From positions 13,419 to 77,418 of the forward strand of contig CAKTBG010000007.1 of the NCBI GenBank assembly GCA_934533135.1: a stretch of 64,000 nt of DNA, given 5' to 3'. Shown here in pieces: positions 34,167-43,081 of this stretch. Position numbers and translations under genes: made by a program. Source of the DNA: an uncultured Faecalibacterium sp. Its GTDB lineage: Bacteria; Bacillota; Clostridia; Oscillospirales; Ruminococcaceae. Below the pieces are notes generated by a model that did no database searches, had not been told where the DNA came from, and saw only the letters and a program-made list of their open reading frames with translations. Within the stretch, counting starts at the first letter, position 1. Every line of letters begins with the position of its first letter.

Positions 34167-34811
34167 ATGTGTGTCTGGTTCACGCGCCGGTTGTCCCGGC
34201 GGGAGATGCGGTGTTTGGGATGGGTGCTCTGCGGGTGTATCCTGCTCTGCGGGCTGGCACAGCTTTGGGGATGGAGCCGGGTGCAGCTGGACACCGGGGC
34301 TGCGCTCTGCGCCGACACCCTGCGCTTCCACATCCGGGCCGAGAGCGATTCTCTGCTGGATCAGAGCGTAAAGCTCCGGGTCCGGGATGCCGTCCTCGCC
34401 TATGCCGATGCCGCCTGCCCCGCTTCGGGCAAAGCCGACGCGCTCCATTGGGCCGCGCAGAACCTGCCGCAGCTTCAGCTGACGGCACAGCAGACGCTTG
34501 CCGGATGGGGGCTTTCCACCCCGGTGCGGGTACGGCTGGTGGAAATGTACTTTGACCGGACGCAGTACGCCGGGGCCGCGCTCCCCGCCGGGCGGTACGA
34601 TGCGGTGCGGATCGAGCTGGGCGATCCCGCCCACTACGGCAGAAACTGGTGGTGCGTCCTCTACCCGGGGCTCTGCCGGTCGGCCTGCGGCGGCTATGCC
34701 CTGCCGGAAGAAAACGACCTCGTCTGCGGGCAATACATCGTCCGGTTCAAGCTGGTGGATTGGTGGCAGAGCGTGACGGCGGATAAAAAAGAGGTTGTGC
34801 TGGTGGCATAA
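34167..34811 (+). CDS. spoIIR: Stage II sporulation protein R homologue
   Basis: 214 residues from the ATG at 34167, nine bases after GGGAGGG. One N-terminal membrane helix (about 16-36) is followed by the SpoIIR core: LRFHIRAESDSLLDQSVKLR near 50, RYDAVRIELGDP near 150, and the family hallmark NWWCVLYPGLC near 170. In sporulating species SpoIIR is secreted from the forespore and triggers SpoIIGA processing of pro-sigma-E. It is isolated here from other sporulation genes; the role is open if the organism does not sporulate. Confidence 0.88.
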   Translation: MCVWFTRRLSRREMRCLGWVLCGCILLCGLAQLWGWSRVQLDTGAALCADTLRFHIRAESDSLLDQSVKLRVRDAVLAYADAACPASGKADALHWAAQNLPQLQLTAQQTLAGWGLSTPVRVRLVEMYFDRTQYAGAALPAGRYDAVRIELGDPAHYGRNWWCVLYPGLCRSACGGYALPEENDLVCGQYIVRFKLVDWWQSVTADKKEVVLVA

Positions 34812-34906
34812 CTCCCTCAGTCATGGCTCACGCCATGACAGCTCCCCCGGAGGAGGAGCCTTGGCCCCATCCCTGAGGGGGCTGTCGCGTAAGCGACTGG
34901 GGGAGT
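34811..34906. repeat. Structured intergenic repeat, copy 12
   Basis: Overlaps the last base of the spoIIR stop. ACTCCCTCAGTC at the left and GACTGGGGGAGT at the right form the terminal inversion. Hairpins CATGGC/GCCATG and GTCGC/GCGAC lie just inside, with AGCTCCCCC and a GGGGGCTG near the centre. It ends in TTTTA, so it may terminate spoIIR transcripts. Confidence 0.88.
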
Positions 34907-34957
34907 TTTAACACTTTCTTCCTTTCCATCATAGGCTGAACTCGGAAGGAGTGTGTT

Positions 34958-35434
34958 TTGACAATGGCAATCCCTGCATATTATTCGCTCATTCACGTCG
35001 GCTCCAGCGGGCCGGACGTGGCACTGGTGCAGACGTGGCTCAACGGCATCCGGGATCCATGTACCTGGCACGGCATCCTCGCGGTAGACGGCAGCTTTGG
35101 CACAGGGTCAGAAAAGGCCGTGATGGAGTTTCAGCTCCGGAACCGGCTGACCGCGGACGGCAAGGTGGGGCTGGCCACATGGAACGCCCTGTACAGCAAA
35201 TACACCGCCAAGCACGGCCTCGGTGCCCCCTATCCGGGCATCGCCCTGCGCACCGGCATGGCCGGCGGCACAGTCCGCCTGCTGCAGCAAAAGCTGAACA
35301 CCCTTGGCGAAACGCTCTCGTCGGATGGCAAATTCGGCGCGGCCACCGCAGCCGCCGTCCGGCGGTTTCAGGCGCGGAACCACCTGACCGCCGACGGCGT
35401 TGTGGGGGTCACGACTTGGAACAAGCTGTTCTGA
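34958..35434 (+). CDS. Protein with two peptidoglycan-binding repeats
   Basis: 158 residues from TTG at 34958, six bases after AAGGAG; ATG at 34964 (12 bases) is the alternative. Two PG_binding_1-type repeats: about 12-75 (GSSGPDVALVQTWLNGI ... DGKVGLATWNALY) and 90-157 (GMAGGTVRLLQQKLNTL ... DGVVGVTTWNKLF). No signal peptide and no catalytic domain are visible, so export and role are unclear; similar proteins occur near spore or cell-wall genes. A terminator follows. Confidence 0.85.
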   Translation: MTMAIPAYYSLIHVGSSGPDVALVQTWLNGIRDPCTWHGILAVDGSFGTGSEKAVMEFQLRNRLTADGKVGLATWNALYSKYTAKHGLGAPYPGIALRTGMAGGTVRLLQQKLNTLGETLSSDGKFGAATAAAVRRFQARNHLTADGVVGVTTWNKLF

Positions 35435-35448
35435 TGTGAATTCCCGAA

Positions 35449-35479
35449 GGCGGCGGTGGACAAAACCGCCGCCTTTTTT
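35449..35479 (+). terminator. Intrinsic terminator after the peptidoglycan-binding gene
   Basis: GGCGGCGGT (35449-35457) pairs with ACCGCCGCC (35465-35473) around a seven-base loop, followed by six T residues. Confidence 0.93.
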
Positions 35480-35549
35480 ATCGCAATTCAACGTTTGAAT
35501 GCAACGGCAACAGCGTTGCATTGCATCCCGCAAAGATGCCGTTTTCATG

Positions 35550-35579
35550 TTGCACTCATTTCTTGACTTGCGATATAAT
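35550..35579 (+). promoter_or_regulatory. Promoter of sbcDC
   Basis: -35 TTGCAC (35550-35555), 18-base spacer, -10 TATAAT (35574-35579), 31 bases before the sbcD ATG. A second TTGACT at 35564-35569 is too close to the -10 to serve. Confidence 0.7.
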
Positions 35580-35610
35580 GGGAGCAGAATTGCAAAAAGG
35601 CGGTGTTCCC

Positions 35611-36750
35611 ATGCGTTTTCTCCATCTGTCCGACCTGCATCTGGGCAAGCGGGTCTGCGAATTTTCAATGCTGGACGACCAGCGGTACATCCTCGAACAA
35701 ATTTTAGCCCTGCTGGACGAAACCCCGGTGGACGGCGTGCTGCTGGCGGGCGACCTCTACGATAAGCCGGTTCCCCCGGCCGAGGCCGTCCGGCTGCTGG
35801 ACTGGTTTCTCACCGAGCTTTCCCAGCGGAAACTGCCGGTGTTTGCCATCAGCGGCAACCACGATTCCGCCGACCGGATCGCGTTTGGCTCCCACCTGCT
35901 GGCCGAGAGCCGGGTCTATGTCAGCCCGGTGTTCGCCGGTGCGCCGGAGCCGATCTCCCTCACCGACGCCTTCGGCACCGTGGATGTGTATCTGCTCCCC
36001 TTCCTGAAACCGGCATCCGTCCGGCACATCTACCCGGACGAGCCGATCGAGAGCTACAGCGACGCACTGGGCTGCGTGCTCCGCCGCTGCAAGCTGGACA
36101 AGACCCACCGGAACCTTCTGGTGGCACACCAGTTTGTGGCCGGTGCTGCCTGCTGCGAGAGCGAGGAGCCCTCTGTCGGCGGTCTGGACAGCGTGGACGC
36201 CGCCCTCTTCGACGGCTTTGACTATGTGGCACTGGGGCATCTCCACAGCCCCCAGAAAGTCGGGCGGGACGCCGTGCGCTACTGCGGCACACCGCTCAAG
36301 TATTCCTTCTCGGAGGCACACCAGAACAAGAGCGCGACCTTTGTGGAGCTGAGAGCCAAGGGCGACGTACAGCTTTCGTTTGCCCCCCTCACCCCTCTGC
36401 ACGACCTGCGGGAGCTGCGCGGCAGCTACATGGAGCTGACCGACCGCCGCACTTACGAGGGCACCGCTGTGGACGACTACCTCCACATCACCCTCACCGA
36501 TGAGCAGGATGTGCCGGACGCGCTGGCAAGGCTCCGGGTCCTCTACCCGAACCTGATGCGGCTGGATTACGACAACCTCCGCACCCGCCAGCAGCAGTGC
36601 ATCGACCGCCCCGAGCGGGTCGAGCAGCGTTCGCCGCTGGAGCACTTTGCGGCCTTTTACGAATCCCAGAACAACGCCCCCCTCACCGCAGAGCAGGCAG
36701 CGTTCTGTCAGGAGCTCATCGAGACGATCTGGAAGGAGGCCGACGCATGA
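35611..36750 (+). CDS. sbcD: Exonuclease subunit SbcD (Mre11 family)
   Basis: 379 residues starting MRFLHLSDLHLGKRV; the frame extends upstream without family sequence. Metallophosphoesterase motifs are in order: SDLHLGK (residues 7-13), LLAGDLYDKP near 48, SGNHDSADR near 84 and ALGHLHSPQKV near 208. With SbcC it cleaves hairpins and protein-blocked DNA ends. The stop overlaps the sbcC start by ATGA. Confidence 0.96.
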   Translation: MRFLHLSDLHLGKRVCEFSMLDDQRYILEQILALLDETPVDGVLLAGDLYDKPVPPAEAVRLLDWFLTELSQRKLPVFAISGNHDSADRIAFGSHLLAESRVYVSPVFAGAPEPISLTDAFGTVDVYLLPFLKPASVRHIYPDEPIESYSDALGCVLRRCKLDKTHRNLLVAHQFVAGAACCESEEPSVGGLDSVDAALFDGFDYVALGHLHSPQKVGRDAVRYCGTPLKYSFSEAHQNKSATFVELRAKGDVQLSFAPLTPLHDLRELRGSYMELTDRRTYEGTAVDDYLHITLTDEQDVPDALARLRVLYPNLMRLDYDNLRTRQQQCIDRPERVEQRSPLEHFAAFYESQNNAPLTAEQAAFCQELIETIWKEADA

Positions 36751-39548
36751 GACCTTTGAAGCTGACCCTCTCGGCCTTCGGGCCTTACGCTGCACAGACG
36801 GTGCTGGAGCTGGAAAAGCTGGGGCGGGGCGGGCTGTATCTCGTCACCGGCGACACCGGTGCGGGCAAGACCACCCTCTTCGACGCCATCACCTACGCCC
36901 TGTACGACCATTCCAGCGGCGGCGTCCGGGAGGGTGCCATGCTCCGCAGCAAATACGCCGACCCGAAGACCCCCACCTTTGTCGAGCTGGAATTCGAGGT
37001 GGGCGGCAAGCGGTACACCGTCCGCCGAAATCCCGAATACCTCCGCCCGAAGACCCGCGGCGAGGGCTTCACCACCGAAAAGGCCGACGCCACCCTCACC
37101 TACGGCGACGGCCGCCCGCCCGTGACCCGGGCGAAAGAGGTCACTGCCGCCGTCATCGACGTGATCGGGCTGGACTACAACCAGTTTTCTCAGATCGTCC
37201 TGATCGCGCAGGGGCAGTTCACCCGGCTGCTCAACGCCTCCACCGAAGAGCGGATCAAGATCTTCCGCACCCTGTTCCGCACCCAGCGGTATCAGCAGCT
37301 GCAGGAGAAGCTGCTGGCCGAATGCAGCGACCTGAACCAGCGGCGGACGGCGCAGAACATCCAGATCGGGCAGATCCTGTCCGGCGTCCACTGGGCGGAG
37401 GATGACCCGGAAGCGGAGACTCTGGCCGCCCTCTCCGCCCAGACTCCGCCCGATGCGGTGGCAGAACTGCTGATGCAGCTGACGGAACGGCAGGACGCCG
37501 CCCTCTCTGCCGCCGCCGACGCGCGGAACAAAGCCGACGAGCGGCTGGCGGCTGTGCAGCAGACTCTTGGCCGGGCTGCGGCCGCACAGAAACTGCGGGA
37601 GGATCTTGCCGCAAAGCAGAACGAACTGGCCGGGCTGCTCCCCGCACGGGATGCCGCCCGCGTGGAGATGGAACGCCATGCCGGAGACGCCGCCGCCCTC
37701 GACGCCCTGACCGGGCAGATTGCCAACGCCGAAACGGATCTTGCCCGCTACAACAAACTGGAGGAGCTGCTCCGGCAGGAGACCGAAGCCCGGGGCAAAG
37801 CCAAGCAGGAGCAGCGCAAAGCCCAGACCCATCGGGAAGCCCTTGCCGCACTGGACAAAGCCCTTGCCGCCCTGCGGGAAGAGCAGGACAGCCTTGCCAA
37901 CGCCGAAGCCGAACGGGTCAAGCTGGAGACCCAGAGTAAGGAATTGACCCAGCGTGGCAAAGCCCTGCGCGATCTGGACAAGCTGCTGGACGACTGCCAT
38001 GCCCGGGCACAGGCGGTCAAAACGGCACAGGCCGCTTACCAGAAGGCCGCACTGACCCAGACCGCCGCACGCGAACGCCGCGACCGGCTGGAACGGAGCT
38101 TCCTCGATGCACAGGCCGGCTTACTGGCACAGGATCTCGCCGAGGGCACGCCCTGCCCGGTCTGCGGCAGCATCCACCATCCCCAGCGGGCAGAGCTGCC
38201 CGCATCGGCTCCGACGCAGGCGCAGGTGGACGCTGCCAAAGCTGCCGCCGATGCCGCAGACCGCAGCGCACAGGAGGCCAGTGCCACCGCACGGGAAGCC
38301 CTCGCCGCCGAAAAGGAAGGGCGTTCGACCCTCCGCCGGGATGCCAAGGCTCTGCTGCCGGAACGGTTTGCCGACGAGACCGCCTCCCCTGCCACGCTGG
38401 GGGATCTGCGCACCGCTGCCGCCGAAGAGCTGGAGCGTCTACGCACCGCATACCGCCAGCTGCAACAGGAACAAAAGCAGAATCAGGCCGCCTGCCAGCG
38501 GCGCATCCAACTGGAAGCCGACCTCAAAGCGAAGACCGACCGGCGCACCGCATTAGAGGCCGCTGCCTCCGAAGCCGAACAGCAGGCCGCCGCGCAGTCG
38601 GCCACGGTGCAAAGCCTGACGCAGCAGCTCGCCGACGCCCGCACCGCCCTGCCCTATCCCACCCGAGCCGAGGCAGAACAGGCTCTTGACACGCGCAAAA
38701 AACAGCGGGATCAACTGCAGGACGCCAAGACGCAGGCCGAAACCACGCTGCGCCGGTGCGAAAAGGCCGTCTCGGATGCAGAAGCGGCGATCCGCGCCCT
38801 GAACGCGCAACGCCTCCCGTCGGAGGAGGAGGATCCCCCCGCGGACCTCGCCGCCCTGCAAGCGGAAAAAGCCACGCTGGAAGCCCGGCGCACGGCTCTG
38901 ACCGAACAGGAAAAAACGCTGACCGCCCTGCTTCGCCCCAATCAGGCGGCCTTGCGGGAGTACCAGCAGCGCGCCGCGGAGCGCACCGCACTGGAGACCC
39001 GCTGGCAGTGGGTCAACGCACTGGCCTCCACCGCCAGCGGCACCCTGAGCAGCAAGCAGAAGATCCGGCTGGAGACCTACATCCAGATGACCTATCTGGA
39101 TCGCATCCTCGTCCACGCCAACACCCGGCTGATGCAGATGACCGCCGGGCAGTACGAGCTGGAACGGATCGGAGCCGAGAATCAGCGCAGTCAGTCCGGC
39201 CTCGACCTCGGCGTCATCGACCACTACAACGGCACCCGCCGCAGCGTCAAGACCCTTTCGGGCGGCGAGAGCTTCAAGGCATCGCTGGCTCTGGCGTTGG
39301 GTCTGTCGGACGAGGTGCAGCGTGCCGCCGGCGGCATCCGGCTGGACACCCTCTTCCTCGACGAAGGCTTCGGCTCGCTGGACGACGAATCCCTCGAGCA
39401 GGCCATCCGCGTCCTCGTCGGCCTCACCGAGGGCAACCGTCTGGTCGGCATCATCTCCCATGTGGCGGCACTCAAAGACCGCATCGACCTTCAGGTGGTG
39501 GTAAAAAAGACCCGGAGCGGCGGCAGCACCGTGCGCTTGGTTTTGTAA
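36747..39548 (+). CDS. sbcC: Exonuclease subunit SbcC (Rad50 family)
   Basis: 933 residues starting MRPLKLTLSAFGPYAAQTVL. Walker A is in GDTGAGKTTLFDAI near residue 39. Two long Ala/Gln/Glu/Arg-rich coiled coils flank the zinc hook CPVC near 470. The ABC signature KTLSGGESFKASLALALGLS is near 835 and Walker B, TLFLDEGFGSLDDES, near 870. Partner of SbcD in double-strand break and palindrome processing. GGAGG within the end of sbcD serves as its ribosome-binding site. Confidence 0.97.
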   Translation: MRPLKLTLSAFGPYAAQTVLELEKLGRGGLYLVTGDTGAGKTTLFDAITYALYDHSSGGVREGAMLRSKYADPKTPTFVELEFEVGGKRYTVRRNPEYLRPKTRGEGFTTEKADATLTYGDGRPPVTRAKEVTAAVIDVIGLDYNQFSQIVLIAQGQFTRLLNASTEERIKIFRTLFRTQRYQQLQEKLLAECSDLNQRRTAQNIQIGQILSGVHWAEDDPEAETLAALSAQTPPDAVAELLMQLTERQDAALSAAADARNKADERLAAVQQTLGRAAAAQKLREDLAAKQNELAGLLPARDAARVEMERHAGDAAALDALTGQIANAETDLARYNKLEELLRQETEARGKAKQEQRKAQTHREALAALDKALAALREEQDSLANAEAERVKLETQSKELTQRGKALRDLDKLLDDCHARAQAVKTAQAAYQKAALTQTAARERRDRLERSFLDAQAGLLAQDLAEGTPCPVCGSIHHPQRAELPASAPTQAQVDAAKAAADAADRSAQEASATAREALAAEKEGRSTLRRDAKALLPERFADETASPATLGDLRTAAAEELERLRTAYRQLQQEQKQNQAACQRRIQLEADLKAKTDRRTALEAAASEAEQQAAAQSATVQSLTQQLADARTALPYPTRAEAEQALDTRKKQRDQLQDAKTQAETTLRRCEKAVSDAEAAIRALNAQRLPSEEEDPPADLAALQAEKATLEARRTALTEQEKTLTALLRPNQAALREYQQRAAERTALETRWQWVNALASTASGTLSSKQKIRLETYIQMTYLDRILVHANTRLMQMTAGQYELERIGAENQRSQSGLDLGVIDHYNGTRRSVKTLSGGESFKASLALALGLSDEVQRAAGGIRLDTLFLDEGFGSLDDESLEQAIRVLVGLTEGNRLVGIISHVAALKDRIDLQVVVKKTRSGGSTVRLVL

Positions 39549-39558
39549 TACGTTGTTC

Positions 39559-39607
39559 TTGGCTCCCCCTTTGGGGGAGCTGTCGAGCAAATGCGAGACT
39601 GAGAGGG
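39559..39607. repeat. Structured intergenic repeat, single right arm (copy 13a)
   Basis: GGCTCCCCC/GGGGGAGC hairpin, then TGTCGAGC, a short GAGCAAATGCGAGA hairpin and the terminal GACTGAGAGGG. It lacks the left arm, which presumably was lost, and stands 14 bases upstream of a complete copy. Confidence 0.82.
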
Positions 39608-39620
39608 TGAGGCGGCCTTG

Positions 39621-39719
39621 CCCTCTCCGTCATTGCTTCGCAATGCCACCTCTCCCAAAGGGAGAGGCAAGTCTTGGCTCTCCCTTCGGGAGAGCTGGAC
39701 GCGAAGCGGCCTGAGAGGG
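39621..39719. repeat. Structured intergenic repeat, copy 13b (compact two-arm form)
   Basis: 99 bases, the same length and layout as the copy at 4474 in opposite orientation: CCCTCTCCGTC, CATTGC/GCAATG, CTCTCCC/GGGAGAG, linker CAAGTCTTGG, CTCTCCC/GGGAGAG, GACGCGAAGCGGCC, TGAGAGGG. Confidence 0.93.
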
Positions 39720-39780
39720 CGAGCCCGTTTCGTGTATATTTGATCCGCCTCCGGGCACGCTAGCTGTGGAGGTGTTTGCA

Positions 39781-40161
39781 ATGAATTCTCTGACGCCCTT
39801 TGTCCGGCACGCGCTGACCCTGCCCGACCCGGGCTTTCTGCCGCCGTCTCCGCCGGACGACCCCAACGTGCAGCTGCCGCCGCCCAGTGTGCAGACCCAG
39901 TCGGCAGCCCCGCCGGACGCTCCGCCCGACCCGGATGCCCCCATCCCCATGACGGACGGCACCCCCGCCGCCTGCCGCCAGAAAAACGCCGCCGCGTTTC
40001 TGGCCGGTGAAGTGCCGGGCGTGATGGCGCAGTACGGCGGGCAGCTCTTTGGCACTGAGCAGAAGCTTGACACGGCACACCCGGCTCCGGAGGAGCCAGA
40101 TCCCGCCCAAAGCGGCGTGCTGGACCTTGTGGACTGGCGTGAGGACGCCCCCTACGGCTAA
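39781..40161 (+). CDS. Proline/aspartate-rich protein of unknown function
   Basis: 126 residues from the ATG at 39781, seven bases after a perfect GGAGGT, which makes translation likely. Residues 20-65 are rich in Pro and Asp (PPSPPDDPN, PPDAPPDPDAP). A short conserved-looking segment follows (CRQKNAAAFLAGEVPGVMAQ, then QYGGQLFGTEQ) and an acidic tail ending LDLVDWREDAPYG. No signal peptide or membrane helix. I do not recognise a family. Flanked by repeats and by the YdbC-like gene. Confidence 0.65.
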   Translation: MNSLTPFVRHALTLPDPGFLPPSPPDDPNVQLPPPSVQTQSAAPPDAPPDPDAPIPMTDGTPAACRQKNAAAFLAGEVPGVMAQYGGQLFGTEQKLDTAHPAPEEPDPAQSGVLDLVDWREDAPYG

Positions 40162-40262
40162 GGAACGGAAGAATTTTCAAATTATTTTTGATTTACCTGT
40201 TGAAATCTTTGTCCGCTTCTTTTATTATGGTAGCAAACAAAGCAAAGGCAGGTAATACAACC

Positions 40263-40484
40263 ATGGCAGAAATCAAATATGAGATCGTTCAGAAGCTGGC
40301 GGTGCTCTCGCAGCGTCCCCGCGGCTGGGAGCGTCAGCTCAACCTCATCAGCTGGAACGACGGCGAGCCCAAGTATGACATCCGCGACTGGTCCCCGGAC
40401 GGCACCCGGATGGGCAAGGGCATCTCCCTGAGCCACGACGAGCTGGCCATCCTCAAGGGCATCCTCGACGATATGGAGCTGTAA
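40263..40484 (+). CDS. YdbC-like (PC4/Sub1 fold) DNA-binding protein
   Basis: 73 residues starting MAEIKYEIVQKLAVLSQRPR; the pattern GWERQLNLISWNDGEPKYDI RDW and a GKGISLSHDELAILKGIL end match the Firmicutes YdbC family, which has the fold of the eukaryotic coactivator PC4 and binds single-stranded DNA. A cellular role is not established. The next gene starts two bases after its TAA. Confidence 0.88.
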   Translation: MAEIKYEIVQKLAVLSQRPRGWERQLNLISWNDGEPKYDIRDWSPDGTRMGKGISLSHDELAILKGILDDMEL

Positions 40485-40485
40485 G

Positions 40486-41067
40486 ATGGGCGGCCGCGAA
40501 GAGTTTTTGCAGATCTTCCAGCAGCACGTCACCCGCCCCGGCAGCGAAAAGCTGCTGGACTGGATGGACAAGAAAACCGATTTTTTCTCCGCTCCGGCCT
40601 CCACCCGGTTCCACGGTGCCTGCGAGGGCGGGCTGTGTATGCACAGCCTGAACGTCTACCATGCACTCCACGACAGCTTTTTCACCGAGGGCGAAAGCGA
40701 AGAGAGCTTTGCCATCAGTGCCCTGCTGCACGACCTGTGCAAGGCCAACTACTATAAGCTGGGCACCCGCAATGTGAAAAACGAGGCCACCGGCCAGTGG
40801 GAAAAAGTGCCTTCGTACAGCGTGGAGGATCTGTTCCCCTACGGCCACGGCGAGAAAAGCGTCTTCCTCATCGAGCGGTTCATGAAGCTGAAAGTGGAAG
40901 AAGCCGTCGCCATCCGCTGGCACATGGGCGGCTTTGACGATGCGGCCAAGGGCGGGTGCTTTGCCATCTCGGAAGCCTACGACAAGTATCCGCTGGCCGT
41001 CAAACTCCACATCGCCGACCTCGAAGCCACCTATCTGATGGAGCACCGCACCAGCTCTGTCCGGTGA
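40486..41067 (+). CDS. HD-domain hydrolase
   Basis: 193 residues. The HD motif set is present: CMHSLNVYHAL near residues 51-61 supplies the first His, ALLHDLCKANYY near 83-94 the HD pair, and a histidine in AIRWHMGGFDD near 148 and Asp in HIADLEATY near 178 the later ligands. Such proteins are metal-dependent phosphohydrolases acting on nucleotides; the substrate is unknown. The ATG is two bases after the YdbC stop, so the two are probably translated from one message. Confidence 0.85.
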   Translation: MGGREEFLQIFQQHVTRPGSEKLLDWMDKKTDFFSAPASTRFHGACEGGLCMHSLNVYHALHDSFFTEGESEESFAISALLHDLCKANYYKLGTRNVKNEATGQWEKVPSYSVEDLFPYGHGEKSVFLIERFMKLKVEEAVAIRWHMGGFDDAAKGGCFAISEAYDKYPLAVKLHIADLEATYLMEHRTSSVR

Positions 41068-41084
41068 ATTTTTCGCAATATGCA

Positions 41085-41127
41085 AAAAAGCTGACGTTTG
41101 GTCATGGACTCCAAACGTCAGCTTTTT
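41085..41127. terminator. Bidirectional terminator between the HD and coiled-coil genes
   Basis: AAAAAGCTGACGTTTGG (41085-41101) pairs without mismatch with CCAAACGTCAGCTTTTT (41111-41127). It serves the convergent HD gene on plus and the ftsZ-side transcript on minus; its right arm ends a few bases before the stop of the coiled-coil gene. Confidence 0.93.
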
Positions 41128-41134
41128 GTTTTGT

Positions 41135-41737
41135 TTATGTACCCGCCCCCATCATCCGGTCAAACTGCGCCAGCAGCTGGATTGACAGATGATCCAAGGG
41201 CGTGCGGGGTTCCTGCAGGGGATTCCACTGGGGCGGAGAGACTTCTTCATAAAAAGCATCCGCTTCGGCCTCCGGTGCCTCTTTTCCGTCGGGCGTGAAC
41301 CGGATGACCGGCAGACCGGGCTGATCCAGCACCGGCTCCTGCGGTTTGGGTTCGGGCGGCAGCGGCTCGCCTTGGCGTGCCTGCCTGCAGAGGGCTTCCA
41401 GCTCCGCGTTTTCCTGTTTCAGCGCGTAGACCGTGCGCTCGTAGGCAAACATCCGGGTCTCATAGCGGCGCAGCTCCAGATTGGCCGCCGCCAGCTTGCG
41501 GTTGAGTGCGTCCAGCTGCGCCACGATGGTTCCCGGCAGCTGCGGTTCCGGCTGCGCCGCCGCAGGTGCTGTGGCGGGAACCGGCGGTGCAGCAGCGTTT
41601 TGTAGCGGTGCTTCCTCCGCTTTGCGCAGGGCGCGGCGGGACTGGCGGTATTCCATGTCGTTTTGGGCGCAAAGCCGCTCAATGCAGCGCAGAACGCTGC
41701 CCGCAAGACGGCCGCTTTCCACATCCTGTAAGTCCAT
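41135..41737 (-). CDS. Coiled-coil protein of unknown function downstream of ftsZ
   Basis: 200 residues. N-terminal MDLQDVESGRLAGSVLRCIE with a basic stretch, an Ala/Pro linker (48-68), a heptad-rich coil at about 70-120 (IVAQLDALNRKLAAANLELR and onward) and a Pro/Glu-rich tail ending LDHLSIQLLAQFDRMMGAGT. No membrane helix. It is 54 bases after ftsZ on the same strand with no terminator between, so it is probably co-transcribed. I do not recognise a family; ZapA-like or SepF-like roles are conceivable but the sequence does not show their signatures. Confidence 0.75.
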   Translation of the reverse strand: MDLQDVESGRLAGSVLRCIERLCAQNDMEYRQSRRALRKAEEAPLQNAAAPPVPATAPAAAQPEPQLPGTIVAQLDALNRKLAAANLELRRYETRMFAYERTVYALKQENAELEALCRQARQGEPLPPEPKPQEPVLDQPGLPVIRFTPDGKEAPEAEADAFYEEVSPPQWNPLQEPRTPLDHLSIQLLAQFDRMMGAGT

Positions 41738-41791
41738 GGTCTGCCTCCTCCCGCCTGCGCAAGCCCCCGCTCCCTCCCGGGCAGGGATCGC

Positions 41792-42961
<1,170 letters not shown>

Positions 42962-43081
42962 AACTTTGTCCTCCATCGGATGATATCGTAAACCCGCGCC
43001 GTTTCTTTTGCGCAGAATAGTCTCATAGTACAACTATATAACTGTATCGTATCATCTTTTGGCTCCGATTGCAAGACAAAA

